From positions 310,001 through 374,000 of the forward strand of contig JAQMWT010000671.1 of assembly GCA_029834535.1 (NCBI GenBank): a stretch of 64,000 bases of DNA, given 5' to 3'. Numbering within the stretch: position 1 is the first letter of the stretch; the number at the start of each line of letters is the position of its first letter. The position numbers were made by a program, and so were the translations under genes. This DNA comes from Chrysophaeum taylorii. Taxonomy: Eukaryota > Sar > Pelagophyceae > Pelagomonadales > Pelagomonadaceae. Shown one piece after another: positions 9,282 through 20,234 of this stretch. The notes under the pieces are model-generated. The model saw only the letters and a program-made list of their open reading frames with translations, was not told the origin of the DNA and made no database searches.

Positions 9282-10562
9282 ATGGAGGATACGATAGTCG
9301 AAGCCGAGGTGGTCGGGTGGCGGCGGCGGTTCGCCGAGCGGCGCGAACATGTCGTCTACGAGATCCTGGTGCGCGGTGGCGAGCTAGTCTGGCGCGTCGA
9401 GCGGCGGTATTCGGAGTTTGCTACCCTCGACGCGCAACTCGGTAAGCTCGTGTCGCCCGGTCTCCCCCCCGCGTGCACGCGGGCCGCGCTGTCCTACGGG
9501 GTCCAGACGCGCCTCGGTCAGCGATACGTCGCGTGCGGCGCCGCGGTCGCGGGCGCGAGGGAATCGAGTTTGACGGATTACTTGGCAAAAGCGACGAACG
9601 TGGCGAGCCGGTCGAGCGGCGCGTGGTGCGCATTGCTGACGTTTTTGGGGGCTGCGCAGGCCCTGGGCGTCACGCAGCTTCCCGTGCGCAAGCTCGGCCA
9701 CGCCGTCGGATGCGGAGACATCGTTTTGTTCAAGTCGCGCGAGCGGGTCTCGTCCCTGCAGCGCTGCGTGACTGGTAGTCCCTGGGACCACGTCGCCCTC
9801 GTTGTCGAGTCCCGCGTCACCCCCGCGCTCAAGCTGTTGCTCGAAGCGACCAGCGATGGCGTCGGCGTCGTCGCGCTCGTCGCGCGCGTCAGAGCTTACG
9901 ACGCCGACAGAGTTGCCGTGAGACGCCTCCAGTCCGACGCCGACCTCGATGCGATTTCAAAGTTTGCCGAGCAGGCCGACGGCACGGCCTACGGCTTTGG
10001 CATTGCGGCCCTTCTCGACGGCCTCTCCTACCGCGCCGCCCGATCGTTCCAGTCTCCTCAAATTTCAAAGCCGCTCTCTCCGCCGCCCCGTCGCGAAAGC
10101 GTCGCCTGCTCGGCCTACTGCGCCAAGCCCGCGCACGACGGAGAGCGCGCCAAGCCCGCCTACTTTTGCTCCCAGCTCACGGCCAAAGCCCTCCAGATCG
10201 GCGGCATTTTGAGGGGGGACGTGCCCGCGGACTATTTCTGGCCCGGCACCTTCGCTTCCGGTCGCCTCGAGCCCCTCCTCGAGGCGGGGGTATCCTACGG
10301 GCCCGAGGTCCTCGTCGACACGAGAGTGCTCGAGGTCGCGACCTCTGCGAACCGCGCTTTGGCGGCGCGGGGGCCTCGCCTGAGTACGCGCCACCGTCGC
10401 GCCGTTTCGGAGGAGGCGATCCGCCCGATGACCCCTCCCCGAACCCCGACGACCCATCGCACCCTCGTTGCCCACTCCTCGCCCTCCTACGCCGCCTACC
10501 GCGCCATCCCCCCGATCGAGAGCTGCCCCGACTTCGCGAAAGCCGAGCCAAACCGAGCCTAG
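9282..10562 (+). CDS. PX domain fused to YiiX/NlpC-P60-like papain-fold hydrolase
   Basis: A 426-residue protein with two recognisable parts. Residues about 5-125 form a PX domain, with RRYSEF at 41-46, the basic/aromatic phosphoinositide 3-phosphate-binding block. Residues about 138-325 resemble the permuted papain fold of YiiX/C92 and NlpC/P60-type proteins: GDIVLFKS, then SPWDHVALVVE with candidate catalytic His170, and AYFCSQLTAKAL with candidate nucleophile Cys296. The Cys follows the His in sequence, as expected for the permuted arrangement. A Pro/Arg-rich tail ends the protein. The PX part would place the enzyme on endosomal or other PI3P membranes; the hydrolase could act on an amide, ester or thioester bond, substrate unknown. 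I chose the ATG right after the GAA run because the PX core begins within ten residues of it. Confidence 0.82.
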   Translation: MEDTIVEAEVVGWRRRFAERREHVVYEILVRGGELVWRVERRYSEFATLDAQLGKLVSPGLPPACTRAALSYGVQTRLGQRYVACGAAVAGARESSLTDYLAKATNVASRSSGAWCALLTFLGAAQALGVTQLPVRKLGHAVGCGDIVLFKSRERVSSLQRCVTGSPWDHVALVVESRVTPALKLLLEATSDGVGVVALVARVRAYDADRVAVRRLQSDADLDAISKFAEQADGTAYGFGIAALLDGLSYRAARSFQSPQISKPLSPPPRRESVACSAYCAKPAHDGERAKPAYFCSQLTAKALQIGGILRGDVPADYFWPGTFASGRLEPLLEAGVSYGPEVLVDTRVLEVATSANRALAARGPRLSTRHRRAVSEEAIRPMTPPRTPTTHRTLVAHSSPSYAAYRAIPPIESCPDFAKAEPNRA

Positions 10563-11139
10563 TCGGCTAGTATTTAAATAAAACGACGACGACGACGACG
10601 ACGACGACGACTTTTTTTATCTCTCCTGACGGCCTTGTGGATCGCCTCGCAGGCGTCCTCGGTGAAGACGTGGTGGTGGTGGTGGTGGTGGTGGTATGCT
10701 TGACATGAGCTTTGATGAGGAGGTGGACTCGAAACTGCAAGCGCGCCGCCGCCGCCGCGGTTGAAGCGACTTGTCATTGGCAGCGCCTCTCGATCGACCG
10801 CCAGAGGGGATCGACGCGCGCTCGCTCGATGACGGCCTCGACGATCACTTCCTTTGAAGTGAAGGCCCATGACAGTGGGCTGGCGCTCGCGCTGGAATCC
10901 ATCCGGCAGCTCGACATGCACATCATCTCTAATTATTATTATTATTATTATTACTATTACGAGTTAGGATTGTGTGCCATCTTCTCTCCTGTACACTGTG
11001 TGGCTGGCGCTACCCCGAGCATTATTTATTTGTTAAAAAATTGGGGGGGGCGCGAACGGACCGCAGACGACCATGACGACGACGGCTCTCGTTGTTGTTA
11101 TTTTTTTTTTCTCCGCAAAGCTGTGAACAGAAGAGTGGC
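10563..11139. other. Spacer rich in microsatellites
   Basis: No gene recognised. It contains a GAC run at about 10583-10611 just after the PX gene stop, a GGT run at about 10670-10694, a TTA run at about 10932-10957 and a homopolymer T run at about 11100-11110. The T run sits 30 bp before the next start codon. Confidence 0.7.
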
Positions 11140-13563
11140 ATGCTGAGCAGTTTGCTCGGCGGGCCGTCGAGGCCCAAGACGGAGAAGGAGAAGCGCGAGG
11201 AGCTGCAGGCGTTGTACATCGAGTTTCTGGAGCGCGGCGGCGGCGACGCCGCGGGGGACTGGTCCGAACTCGAGGCCGGCGGCATGGCGATATCGCGCAA
11301 AAAGGGTAATAAGGTGGAGGATGTGAAGCCCAAGCCGGCGTACTGGGCGAACTACGACCTCGGAATCTCGTTCAAGCCGTTTTTGTTCAGCAAAAAAGAG
11401 TACGAGGCGGCCGTGAAGATCCGGGACGCGATCAGGGCGTGCCTCGCGCGGCTCAAGGCGTTCAAAAACGTCCACGCGGACGACGACGCGGTCATGCAGC
11501 GCGAGGCCATAAAAATCCAGAAGTGCTTTCGGTCGCACGCGGCCCGCGCCCTCCGGGACGAGTTGAAGGTCGTGAGATTCAAGGAGGAGGAGGCTTGGAA
11601 GCAGTACGACGACTTTCGTAAGCGGCTGACGAACGAAGGGGAATCGGTGCTGCGGTGGCGCCACGCGACGAACTCGTCCGTCAAGTCCCTGATGAAGATC
11701 GACAAGTCGCGGCGGTATATTTTGTTGTTCAACAAAGAAACCTGGGGCCGCGCCCGGCCGAAGCGGTATTTGGTCCAGGACGTGTACGACGTTAAGACGG
11801 GGTACTCGTCCAATTTCCTCCGCGACCTCAAGTCGCAGAAAAATCCCGAGCGGCACCTGAGTTTGCTGGTGCGCGACTCGAAGCGCAGCGGCAAGGAGAC
11901 GTCGATCGACATCATCTTCGAGACCCCGGACGCGAACGGCGACGACGGCAAGGCGCGCCGCGACAAGTTTTACGCGAACGCGAGACGACTCTTGGAGGAG
12001 ATCGAGGGCGAGGGTGCCTTTTTTTTCGCCGCCTTTGGGGAATACGGGCGCGTGTCGCGGTCGATATTCGACCGTTGGGAGCGGATCACCTTGTTGGACC
12101 CGGCCTGGGTCGGCAACGCCGACGACGACGATTACCTGGCCCCGGCGTTGCTGCGCGAGGAGAAAACGAAGAAAAAACCGCCGCGAGGAGCGCGCGAGCT
12201 GCAGTTCGAGCCGTGGCCTCTGCGGCCCGACGACAAGCCCCAGAACGCCGACGACGATTCTGCTTTGCTCTACCGCGTCGGCGACGACGGCGCGCGGTGG
12301 TGGTCCGAGACGATCGAAATCAACTACCGCCAGTTTATCGACGATTTCGTCGACGACCGAGGCCGCCGGCACGACCGGAGCAAGCGGTTCAAGGAAAAAT
12401 TTTACCTCCAGCACGTGGTGAACAAAACTCCCAAAACCCTGGGAGACACGACGCCCGAAGAGCGGCAAAAACTCCGCCGCGAGAGCGGCGTCGACGTCGC
12501 TAGCCAGCCCGTCCTCGCGCCGCTCGACTTTCTCAAGATCCACTTCGCCGAGCGCGTCAAGCTCAAGTACGGCGAGCTCGGGATCAGCGGCTGGCGCAAC
12601 ATCGAGACAAAAGAGTTCGAGTTCGATGCGGAAAACTGGCACAAAATAGAGGACTTTGCGCTCTCGCTCCGCCGCGCCAAGCCCAACGCGGCCAAGACGG
12701 CCGCGCAGCTCCGCAAGATCCAGGAAGAGGACGACGACGCCGACGAGCGCCTCTTCAAAAAGGTCGGCTTTGAAAAGAAACCCGCGAAAATCGTGCGCTT
12801 CCGCCGAGAATTGCTCCGGGAACTCTGGCCCGACCAGTCAAAGATGTACAAAAAGGCCGACGTCAGCTTCAACCTCAGCCAGAAAATGACGTTCGAAGAC
12901 GAGAAGAGGCGCCTGGCAAAGGAGGCCATGGACCGCAAGTCGCTGGTTGCTGCGGCCGACGACGGCGACGCACCGCCACTCCTGGTGGTGGAGGAGGAAA
13001 AAATTGATAAAGGGCTTTTCGACGACCGCGTAACCGCCGAGAACGTCGGCGAGGAAGACGAGGACGTATTCGACGAAATCATGGTCCGCCTCCACCCCTT
13101 CCGCATGCGGAGCTCCAAGAAGCTCCTCGACAAGTACGAAAACCGCAAGATGCGCTACGCCGGCGAAAACGACCACGGCATTCGCTTCAACATTACGATT
13201 CTCGAAAAACACGACAAGCGCACCGCCGCTAACCCCAAGGAAGAACCCGTCGGACTCCGCGTCGTCCTCAAGCAGACCCCCCTCGTCTACGGCAAACAAA
13301 CCTACGACGCCTCATTGGTCATCGTCGGCACCACCTACGAAGCCCTCCCCTCCGTCGAAATCGCCTACTGCGAAGGCCAGATCCGCGACGGCGACTGCGT
13401 CGTCGCCGTCAACAAAATTTTTCCATCCAAACCAGAGATTCTCGTCGCCCTCATGGCCGACGCGACGCACAAGCGCAAGCTCACGCTCGTCCGCCTGCAC
13501 GAAAACCCCGACGTCGACTTCGTCCACGACCAAATCCTCAAAGACAACATTGTCGACGCCTGA
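11140..13563 (+). CDS. IQ-motif and PDZ-like scaffold protein
   Basis: An 807-residue protein from the first ATG at 11140. The frame is open upstream to about 11092, but only non-ATG codons precede it. An IQ motif, AIKIQKCFRSHAARALRDE, lies at about residues 122-140 and suggests calmodulin binding. It is followed by a charged helix and a region (about 185-285) with beta-strand character and KYLVQDVYDV-like blocks that could be a PH-like fold, which is uncertain. The C-terminal part, about 705-790, resembles a PDZ domain: GLRVVLKQTP at the start and RDGDCVVAVN at the position of the usual GD-x-I/V-x-x-V-N motif. The middle is Lys/Asp/Glu-rich. The likely role is a cytoplasmic Ca/calmodulin-linked adaptor; no catalytic motif was seen. 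Confidence 0.72.
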   Translation: MLSSLLGGPSRPKTEKEKREELQALYIEFLERGGGDAAGDWSELEAGGMAISRKKGNKVEDVKPKPAYWANYDLGISFKPFLFSKKEYEAAVKIRDAIRACLARLKAFKNVHADDDAVMQREAIKIQKCFRSHAARALRDELKVVRFKEEEAWKQYDDFRKRLTNEGESVLRWRHATNSSVKSLMKIDKSRRYILLFNKETWGRARPKRYLVQDVYDVKTGYSSNFLRDLKSQKNPERHLSLLVRDSKRSGKETSIDIIFETPDANGDDGKARRDKFYANARRLLEEIEGEGAFFFAAFGEYGRVSRSIFDRWERITLLDPAWVGNADDDDYLAPALLREEKTKKKPPRGARELQFEPWPLRPDDKPQNADDDSALLYRVGDDGARWWSETIEINYRQFIDDFVDDRGRRHDRSKRFKEKFYLQHVVNKTPKTLGDTTPEERQKLRRESGVDVASQPVLAPLDFLKIHFAERVKLKYGELGISGWRNIETKEFEFDAENWHKIEDFALSLRRAKPNAAKTAAQLRKIQEEDDDADERLFKKVGFEKKPAKIVRFRRELLRELWPDQSKMYKKADVSFNLSQKMTFEDEKRRLAKEAMDRKSLVAAADDGDAPPLLVVEEEKIDKGLFDDRVTAENVGEEDEDVFDEIMVRLHPFRMRSSKKLLDKYENRKMRYAGENDHGIRFNITILEKHDKRTAANPKEEPVGLRVVLKQTPLVYGKQTYDASLVIVGTTYEALPSVEIAYCEGQIRDGDCVVAVNKIFPSKPEILVALMADATHKRKLTLVRLHENPDVDFVHDQILKDNIVDA

Positions 13564-13574
13564 TTCTAGAATCA

Positions 13575-13596
13575 ATTCTTTCTTTCTTTCTTTCCG
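13575..13596. repeat. TTTC microsatellite in 3' flank
   Basis: Short run of TTTC units just after the stop of the IQ/PDZ gene, probably 3' UTR. Confidence 0.8.
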
Positions 13597-13639
13597 ACGA
13601 AAGCGACCGAGATTATTTTATACTACTACAAGTGCAGGC

Positions 13640-13980
13640 CAGTAAGTTCACCTACTCCCAATCTCTAACCCCAGTAAGTACACCTGGTCTCAGTAAGATC
13701 ACCGGGTCTGTAAGTTCACCTACTCCCAATCTCTAACCCCAGTAAGTTCGGCGTAAAGCTCGTTCTCATCCCCTCACCCCACTCTCCTTTGAGCTCGTCG
13801 CTCTCACCCCCGCCAATCTAAGCTGCTTTGATCCGCACACGCCGCTAACCTTTGAGTTTACTCTAAAAACCCCAGTAAGCTCACTTGGTCTCAGTAAGTT
13901 CACCTGGTCACTAAGTTTACATAGTCCCAATCTCTAACTCCAGTAAGTTCACCTGGTTCCAGTAAGTTCACCTACAGTGC
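13640..13980. repeat. GTAAGTTCACCTGGTCCCA minisatellite
   Basis: Degenerate tandem units of about 19 bp mixed with a 70-90 bp non-repeat core (about 13760-13860). The same arrangement recurs beside every helicase fragment in the array: about 16235-16690, 17490-17550, 17920-18235, 18915-19180 and 19900-20235. Confidence 0.85.
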
Positions 13981-14560
13981 GCGTGTAGACGCCGGAGGGA
14001 GCTTATCGGTATTGCGCAGCACGTGTGGGGTAGGGCGGAGTCGTCGACCCAGAAGGCATATCCTCGGGGTTGCCGATCGACAGAGAGCACGTAGGCTGGA
14101 CGTGGCGAAGCGGGCAAGAGGACGCCGACTGCTGCGGGGCGTCTGCCTCTGTGATCGTTTGGCGTCGGTGGGCTTGAGGATACAGGTTGGAGGAGCCTCG
14201 GTGACAACACAGTCGATCATGTATCTGGTACCGTTGCAGTGGCCGTGCGACGGGTCGAGGTTGCGAAGACATTAAGCTCGCGATCAAAGTCAGCATGCCG
14301 TTGGTTGTCGGGGAGTTCAAAACTCGACTCGCGAGGCGTCGTCTTCCGACCCAACCTAGTCGGCCGAAAGAACTCCGACGCCTCGTCTCCGGGAATAAAA
14401 GGCCGCAGTCATGCGCGTTGTCAGCATCGACAACATCGTTTCGACGGGGCGTGAGAATGGCGCGCTGGCTAAAGAGCCGCCGCGGGTCGTGGAAATAGTC
14501 TGCGAGGTCGCCGTGGAGGCTTGGAGGATCACTGTCTGGCTCTCGCGCCTACCTGATCCT
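13971..14560 (-). pseudogene. Helitron helicase fragment, copy 1
   Basis: The most diverged and leftmost copy. The RAILTPRRNDVVDADN region and the CNGTR region are readable in different minus-strand frames; the INKSQGQT block is degraded. It contains frame changes relative to the family pattern, so it is not a working gene. Confidence 0.75.
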
Positions 14561-14669
14561 TACTCTCGCGCCTACCGTCTTACCTAAATCGGACAAACAG
14601 TGAACCAGACAAACAAACAAACAGACAGACAAACAGACAAACATCTGTCGATTAGTAGTTAGGACTATA

Positions 14670-16218
14670 AGCCAAGTCGGGTTTTCGGCCTTTTTCTCAG
14701 GGGCAAGCCCCCGAACCCCCAGAATGGAGGCTCTGCCTATTTGCCGGGGGACACCCCAGACCCCACCGCCGACGGCCGCCGCGTCTCGGGAGCCGACCAA
14801 AAACGAAGTCGCGACGCCGTGGAAATTCTGTCTTTTCGGTTCTTGAAGATTTCTGCGCATTTTCCGTTCTTGGGTTGGTGGGTACCGCGCACTCCTTCCT
14901 TTCCGTTGCGCAGTTCTGGGGTTAGCGTTATGCCTGATTATTTTCGGCTTTGCGTTTTGCGGATGGACTATGAGATGGACTATGAGATGGCGGATGGCCG
15001 CTTTAATTAATGGGTATTTCGTTATAGACAATAGGCGCCGGGGTGGCGGCGGGCGTAGTGAGAGGAGGGAGTCGCGCATAATCCATAGATAGCGGACGCG
15101 CCGTCGCGGTCGACGGTTTCAGAGGTTCTCGCGGCGAGGACGGCCGCAGCGGGAAGAGCGAGGCGTGGCCGCGGAAGCGGGCTTCGCCGTAGACGCGAGC
15201 GGAGGTCTTCGTCTCCGTGGGCGATGGCCGTGGCCACGGGCGGTCGTGGTGGACGCGCGGGCGCGCGGCGGTCGTCGGCGCGCGGGCGCGCGGCGCGCTC
15301 GTAGAGTCCGAGGCCGCGGTCGCGGGCGGTGGCCGCTCACGCAGCGGCGACGAACGCCGGCACGCATCGTATCGAAGCGGCGACGAACGCCGGCACGCAT
15401 CGTATCGAAGCGCTGGCAGACGCGTCGAGCGCCGGCGCGCCGCGCCGCGGACTTTTTTCGGCTTGGTCGACTGGACACCCGCAGGCGAGTCGAGTCGCAG
15501 GCGAGTCCCGAAGTCCGCGGGCGAGTCCGAGTCGAGTCCGCGACGGCGGTGGCCGCTCGCAGCGGCGACAAGGCGCGCGCATCGTATCGAAGCGCTGGCG
15601 GACGCGTCGACCTCGACGCGCCGTCGAGTTTATTTCCGGGTTGGTCGACTGGACGTCAACCCGCGGTCACGCGGTACGGCGGCGACGAACGCCGGCACGC
15701 ATCGTATCGGTGCGCTGCCCGGCGGCGCACCGGGGTGCACAGGCGCGCGGCCGGGTCGTCGGCGCGCGCGCGCGCGTTTTCGTCGCGGTCGTCGCCGCGT
15801 TTTCGTGGTCTTCCGTAGCGGGGAGAGTCCGAGGCCGCGGTCGCGACGGCGGTGGCCGCTGGCAGCGGCGACGAGGCGCCGGCACGCATCGTATCAGCGC
15901 CGGGCCCGGCGGCGCGAGCGCGCCATCAAGGCCGAGTTTTCAGGTTTGTCGACTGGACGTCAACCCGGGCGAGTCCGATACCGCGGTCGCGACGTCGATG
16001 GCCGCTCGCAGCGGCGACGAAGCCGGCGGCACGCATCGTATCGAAGGTGAAACGATGTTCGATCCACCGAGTCGACGGTCGAGTCTCGTTCGCTCTCGCG
16101 CGTTCTCGAGGACGGCCCGTCGGAAGATCGAGTCGTGGCCGTGGAAGCGGGCTTTGACGAAAGACGCGAGCGCGGCAAGCCGTTGTCGATTTCGGTGGCC
16201 GGTCGCAGCGGCGACGAA
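14670..16218. other. Foreign insert inside the Helitron array
   Basis: A segment of about 1.55 kb lying between two copies of the array joint sequence CGATTAGTAGTTAGGAC. 14670-15010 is moderate-GC unique sequence. 15100-16218 is extremely GC-rich and built of degenerate repeats around the core CGGCACGCATCGTATCG, seen at least six times (about 15359, 15393, 15578, 15694, 15881 and 16030), with GGTTGGTCGACTGGACGTCA-type blocks between them. Long plus and minus frames exist only because of base composition; I do not call a gene. Confidence 0.6.
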
Positions 16219-16691
16219 CTGTCGATTAGTAGTTAGGACAAGTGCAGGCCAGTAAGTTCACCTAGTCCCAATCTCTAACCCCACTAAGTTCACCTGGTCC
16301 CAGTTAGTTTCTTGAAAATTTATTGAATAAGTTCACCTGGTCAGTAAGTTCACCTAGTCCAAATCTCTAACCCCAGTAAGTTCGGCGTAAACCCACTCGT
16401 GCTCACACCCACTCCTTCGAGCTCGTCGCTTTCGCCTCCGCCAATCTAAGCTGCTTCGATCCGCACGCGCCGCCTACCTTTGAGTGAGTTTACTCTAAAA
16501 ACCCTTTGCTCGAACCCCAGTCTGTTCACCTGGTCCCGCGCGCCGCCTACCTTTGAGTGAGTTTTACTCTAAAAACCCTTTGCTCTAAAACCCGGTATGT
16601 TCACCTGGTCCCAGTAAGTTCACCTGGTCACTAAGTTCACCTAGTCCCAATCTCCAAACAGTAAGTTCACCTGGTCCCAGTAAGTTCACCT

Positions 16692-17300
16692 ACAGTGCGC
16701 GTGTAGACGCCGGGAGGGCTTATCGGTATTGCGCAGCACGTGTGAGGTAGGGTGGAGTCGTCGACTCAGAAGGCATATCCTCGGGTTGCCGATCGACAGA
16801 GAGCACGTAGAGCTGGCAGAAGACGGGCTTGGGCAAGAGGACGCCGACCTCGCGGGGCGTCTGGCCCTGGCTCTTGGTGATCGTTTGGCGTCGGCGGGCC
16901 TTAAGGGATACAGGTTGGAGGAGCCTCGGTGACAACGACACGATCGATCATGTATCTGGTACCGTTGCAGTGGCCGTGCGACGGGTCGAGGTTACAGACT
17001 TTAAGCTCGCGATCAAAGTCAGCATGCCGTTGGTTGTCAGGGAGTTGAAAACTCGACTGTAAACGAGGCGTCGTCTTCCGACCCAGCCTAGTAGCCGAAA
17101 AGAACTCCGACGCCTCGTCACCGGGAAAAAAAGGCCGCGGTCATGCGCGCGTTGTCAGCATCGACAACATCGTTTCGACGGGGCGTGAGAATGGCGCGCT
17201 GAAAGAGCCGCCGCGGGTCGTGGAGATAGTCTGCGAGGTCGCCGTAGACGGCTTGGAGGATCACTGTCTGGCTCTCGCGCCTACCTGATCCTTACCCTAA
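16692..17300 (-). pseudogene. Helitron helicase fragment, copy 2
   Basis: Contains the motif block as ITKSQGQTPREVGVLLPKPV, then a CQLYVLSVDRQ variant with a small deletion. The upstream half reads NDVVDADN in another frame. Broken by several frame changes. Confidence 0.8.
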
Positions 17301-17369
17301 ATCGAGGGACAAACAGACAGACAGACAGACAAACATCTGTCGATTAGTAGTTAGGACAAACAGACATGG

Positions 17370-17425
17370 GGGTCATGCTCCCCACACACACCCCCACCCT
17401 CTTAGCAGTCGACATTTAAAGACAA
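17370..17425 (+). mobile_element. LINE family-2 3'-end stub
   Basis: Carries TCATGCTCCCCACACACACC, then a C-rich run and CTTAGCAGTCGACATTTAAAG. The same short sequence closes the 3' end of the larger LINE fragment on the minus strand at 46769-48904, so this is a severely 5'-truncated copy inserted in the array. Confidence 0.6.
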
Positions 17426-17554
17426 ACAAACAGACAGACAAACAGACAAACAGACAAACATCTGTCGATTAGTAGTTAGGAAAACAAGTGCAGGCCAGTA
17501 AGTTCACCTAGTCCCAATCTCTAACCCCAGTAAGTTCACCTTGCCCAGTAAGTT

Positions 17555-17840
17555 TCAGGGAGTTGAAAACTCTACTGTAAAGAGCGAGGCGTCGTCTTCC
17601 GACCCAGCCTAGTCAGCCGAAAAGAACTCCGACGCCTCGTCTCCGGGAAAAAAGGCCGCGGTCATGCGCGCGTTGTCAGCATCGACAACATCGTTTCGAC
17701 GGGGCGTGAGAATGGCGCGCTGAAAGAGCCGCCGTGTCGTGGAAATAGTCTGCGAGGTCGCCGTAGACGGCTTGGAGGATCACTGTCTGGCTCTCGCGCC
17801 TACCTGATCCTTACTCTCGCGCCTACCTGATCCTTACCCT
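17555..17840 (-). pseudogene. Helitron helicase fragment, copy 3 (half)
   Basis: Only the upstream half of the helicase fragment is present (VYGDLADY...NDVVDADN...PGDEASEFFSAD region). The INKSQGQT half is deleted and the minisatellite joins directly to it. Confidence 0.75.
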
Positions 17841-18235
17841 AAATCGAGGGACAAACAGACAGACAAACAGACAGACAGACAAACATCTGTCGATTAGTAG
17901 TTAGGACTAGTACAAGTGCAGGCCAGTAAGTTCACATATCTCTAACCCCAGTAAGTTCACCTGGTCCCAGTAAGCTCACCTAGTCCCAATCTCTAACCCC
18001 AGTAAGTTCGGCGTAAGCCCACTCGTGCTCACACCCACTCACCCCACTCTCCTTCGAGCTCGTCGCTCTCGCCTCCGCCAATCTAAGCTGCTTTGATCCG
18101 CACGCGCCGCTAACCTTTGAGTTTACTCTAAAACCCCCAGTAAGTTCACCTGGTCCCAGTAGTCACCTGGTCACTATATTCACCTAGTCCCAATCTCAAA
18201 CCCCAGTAAGTTCACCTGGTCCCAGTAAGTTCACC

Positions 18236-18850
18236 TACAGTGCGCGTGTAGACGCCGGGGGGCTTATCGGTATTGCGCAGCAGGTGTGGGTAGGGTGGAG
18301 TCGTCGGCTCAGAAGAGCATATCCTCGGGGTTGCCGATCGACAGAGAGCCACGTAGAGCTGGATGTGGCAGAAGACGGGCTTGGGCAAGAGGACGCCGAC
18401 CTCGCGGGGCGTCTGGCCCTGGCTCTTGTTGATCGTTTGGCGTCGGCGGGCCTTAAGGGATACAGGTTGGAGGAGCCTCGGTGACAACGACACGATCGAT
18501 CATGTATCTGGTACCGTTGCAGTGGCCGTGCGACGGGTCGAGGTTGCGAAGACTTTAAGCTCGCGATCAAAGTCAGCATGCTGTTGGTTGTCAGGGAGTT
18601 GAAAACTCGACTGTAAAGAGTCGGCCGAAAAGAACTCCGACGCCTCGTCTCCGGGAAAAAAAGGCCGCGGTCATGCGCGCGTTGTCAGCATCGACAACAT
18701 CGTTTCGACGGGGCGTGAGAATGGCGCGCTGAAAGAGCCGCCGCGGGTCGTGGAAATAGTCTGCGAGGTCGCCGTAGACGGCTTGGAGGATCACTGTCTG
18801 GCTCTCGCGCCTACCTGATCCTTACTCTCGCGCCTACCTGATCCTTACCC
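18236..18850 (-). pseudogene. Helitron helicase fragment, copy 4
   Basis: Readable blocks on the minus strand are VYGDLADYFHDPRRLFQRAI, NDVVDADNARM and INKSQGQTPREVGVLLPKPV. It lacks part of the PGDEASEFFSAD to SLYSR segment found in other copies. Multiple frame changes. Confidence 0.82.
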
Positions 18851-19179
18851 TAAATCGAGGGACAAACAAACAGACAGACAAACATCTGTCGATTAGTAGT
18901 TAGGAAGAAGACAAGTGCAGGCCAGTAAGTTCACCTAGTCCCAATCTCTAACCCCAGTAAGTTCACCTGGTCCCAGTAAGTTTCATATAAGTTCACCTGG
19001 TCAGTAAGTTCACCTAGTCACACCAACTCCTTTGAGCTCGTCGCTCTCGCCTCCGCCAATCGAAGCTGCTTCGATCCGCACGCGCCGCCAGCCTTTGAGT
19101 TTACTCTAAAAACTTTACTCTCGAAAACCCCAGTATGTTCACCTGGTCCCAGTAAGTTCACCTGGTCCCAGTAAGTTCA

Positions 19180-19815
19180 CCTACGTGCGCGTGTAGACGC
19201 CGGGAGGGGGCTTATCGGTATTGCGCAGCACGTGTGGGGTAGGGTGGAGTCGTCGACTCAGAAGAGGATATCCTCGGGGTTGCCGATCGACAGAGAGCCA
19301 CGTAGAGCTGGACGTGGCAGAAGACGGGCTTGGGCAAGAGGACGCCGACCTCGCGGGGCGTCTGGCCCTGGCTCTTGTTGATCGTTTGGCGTCGGCGGGC
19401 CTTAAGGGATACAGGTTGGAGGAGCCTCGGTGACAACGACGATCGATCATGTATCTGGTACCGTTGCAGTGGCCGTGCGACGGGTCGAGGTTGCGAAGAC
19501 TTTAAGCTCGCGATCAAAGTCAGCATGCCGTTGGTTGTCAGGGAGTTGAAAACTCGACTGTAAAGAGCGAGGCGTCGTCTTCCGACCCAACCTAGTCGGC
19601 CGAAAAGAACTCCGACGCCTCGTCTCCGGGAAAAAAGGCCGCGGTCATGCGCGCGTTGTCAGCATCGACAACATCGTTTCGACGGGGCGTGAGAATGGCG
19701 CGCTGAAAGAGCCGCCGCGGGTCGTGGAAATAGTCTGCGAGGTCGCCGTAGACGGCTTGGAGGATCACTGTCTGGCTCTCGCGCCTACCTGATCCTTACT
19801 CTCGCGCCTACCTGA
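19180..19815 (-). pseudogene. Helitron helicase fragment, copy 5
   Basis: The best-preserved copy for the last motif: INKSQGQTPREVGVLLPKPV followed by FCHVQLYVALCRSATPR, which matches the Helitron pattern PVFSHGQLYVALSRV. The upstream half is in other frames. Broken. Confidence 0.85.
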
Positions 19816-20234
19816 TCCTTACCCTAAATCGAGGGACAAACAGACAGACAAACAAACAAACAGACAGACAAACATCTGTCGATTAGTAGTTAGGACAAGT
19901 GCAGGCCAGTAAGTTCACCTAGTCCAATTTCTAACCCCAGTAAGTACCTGGTCTCAGTAAGTTCACCGGTCTGTAAGTTCACCTAGTCCCAATCTCTAAC
20001 CCCAGTAAGTTCGGCGTAAACCCACTCGTTCTCACTCCCTCACCCCACTCTCCTTTGAGCTCGTCGCTCTCACCCCCGCCAATCTAAGCTGCTTTGATCC
20101 GCACGCGCTTAACCTTTGAGTTTACTCTAAAACCCCAGTAAGTTCACTTGGTCTCAGTAAGTTCACCTGGTCACTAAGTTCACCTAGTCCCAATCTCAAA
20201 CCCCAGTAAGTTCACCTGGTCCCAGTAAGTTCAC

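Noticed and set aside
11098-12642. A 514-codon minus-strand frame
   Set aside because: Antisense of the IQ/PDZ gene; no domain found.
15165-16255. Long plus-strand frames in the GC-rich insert
   Set aside because: All three frames are open together with Arg/Ala-rich translations; repeats and GC content explain them.
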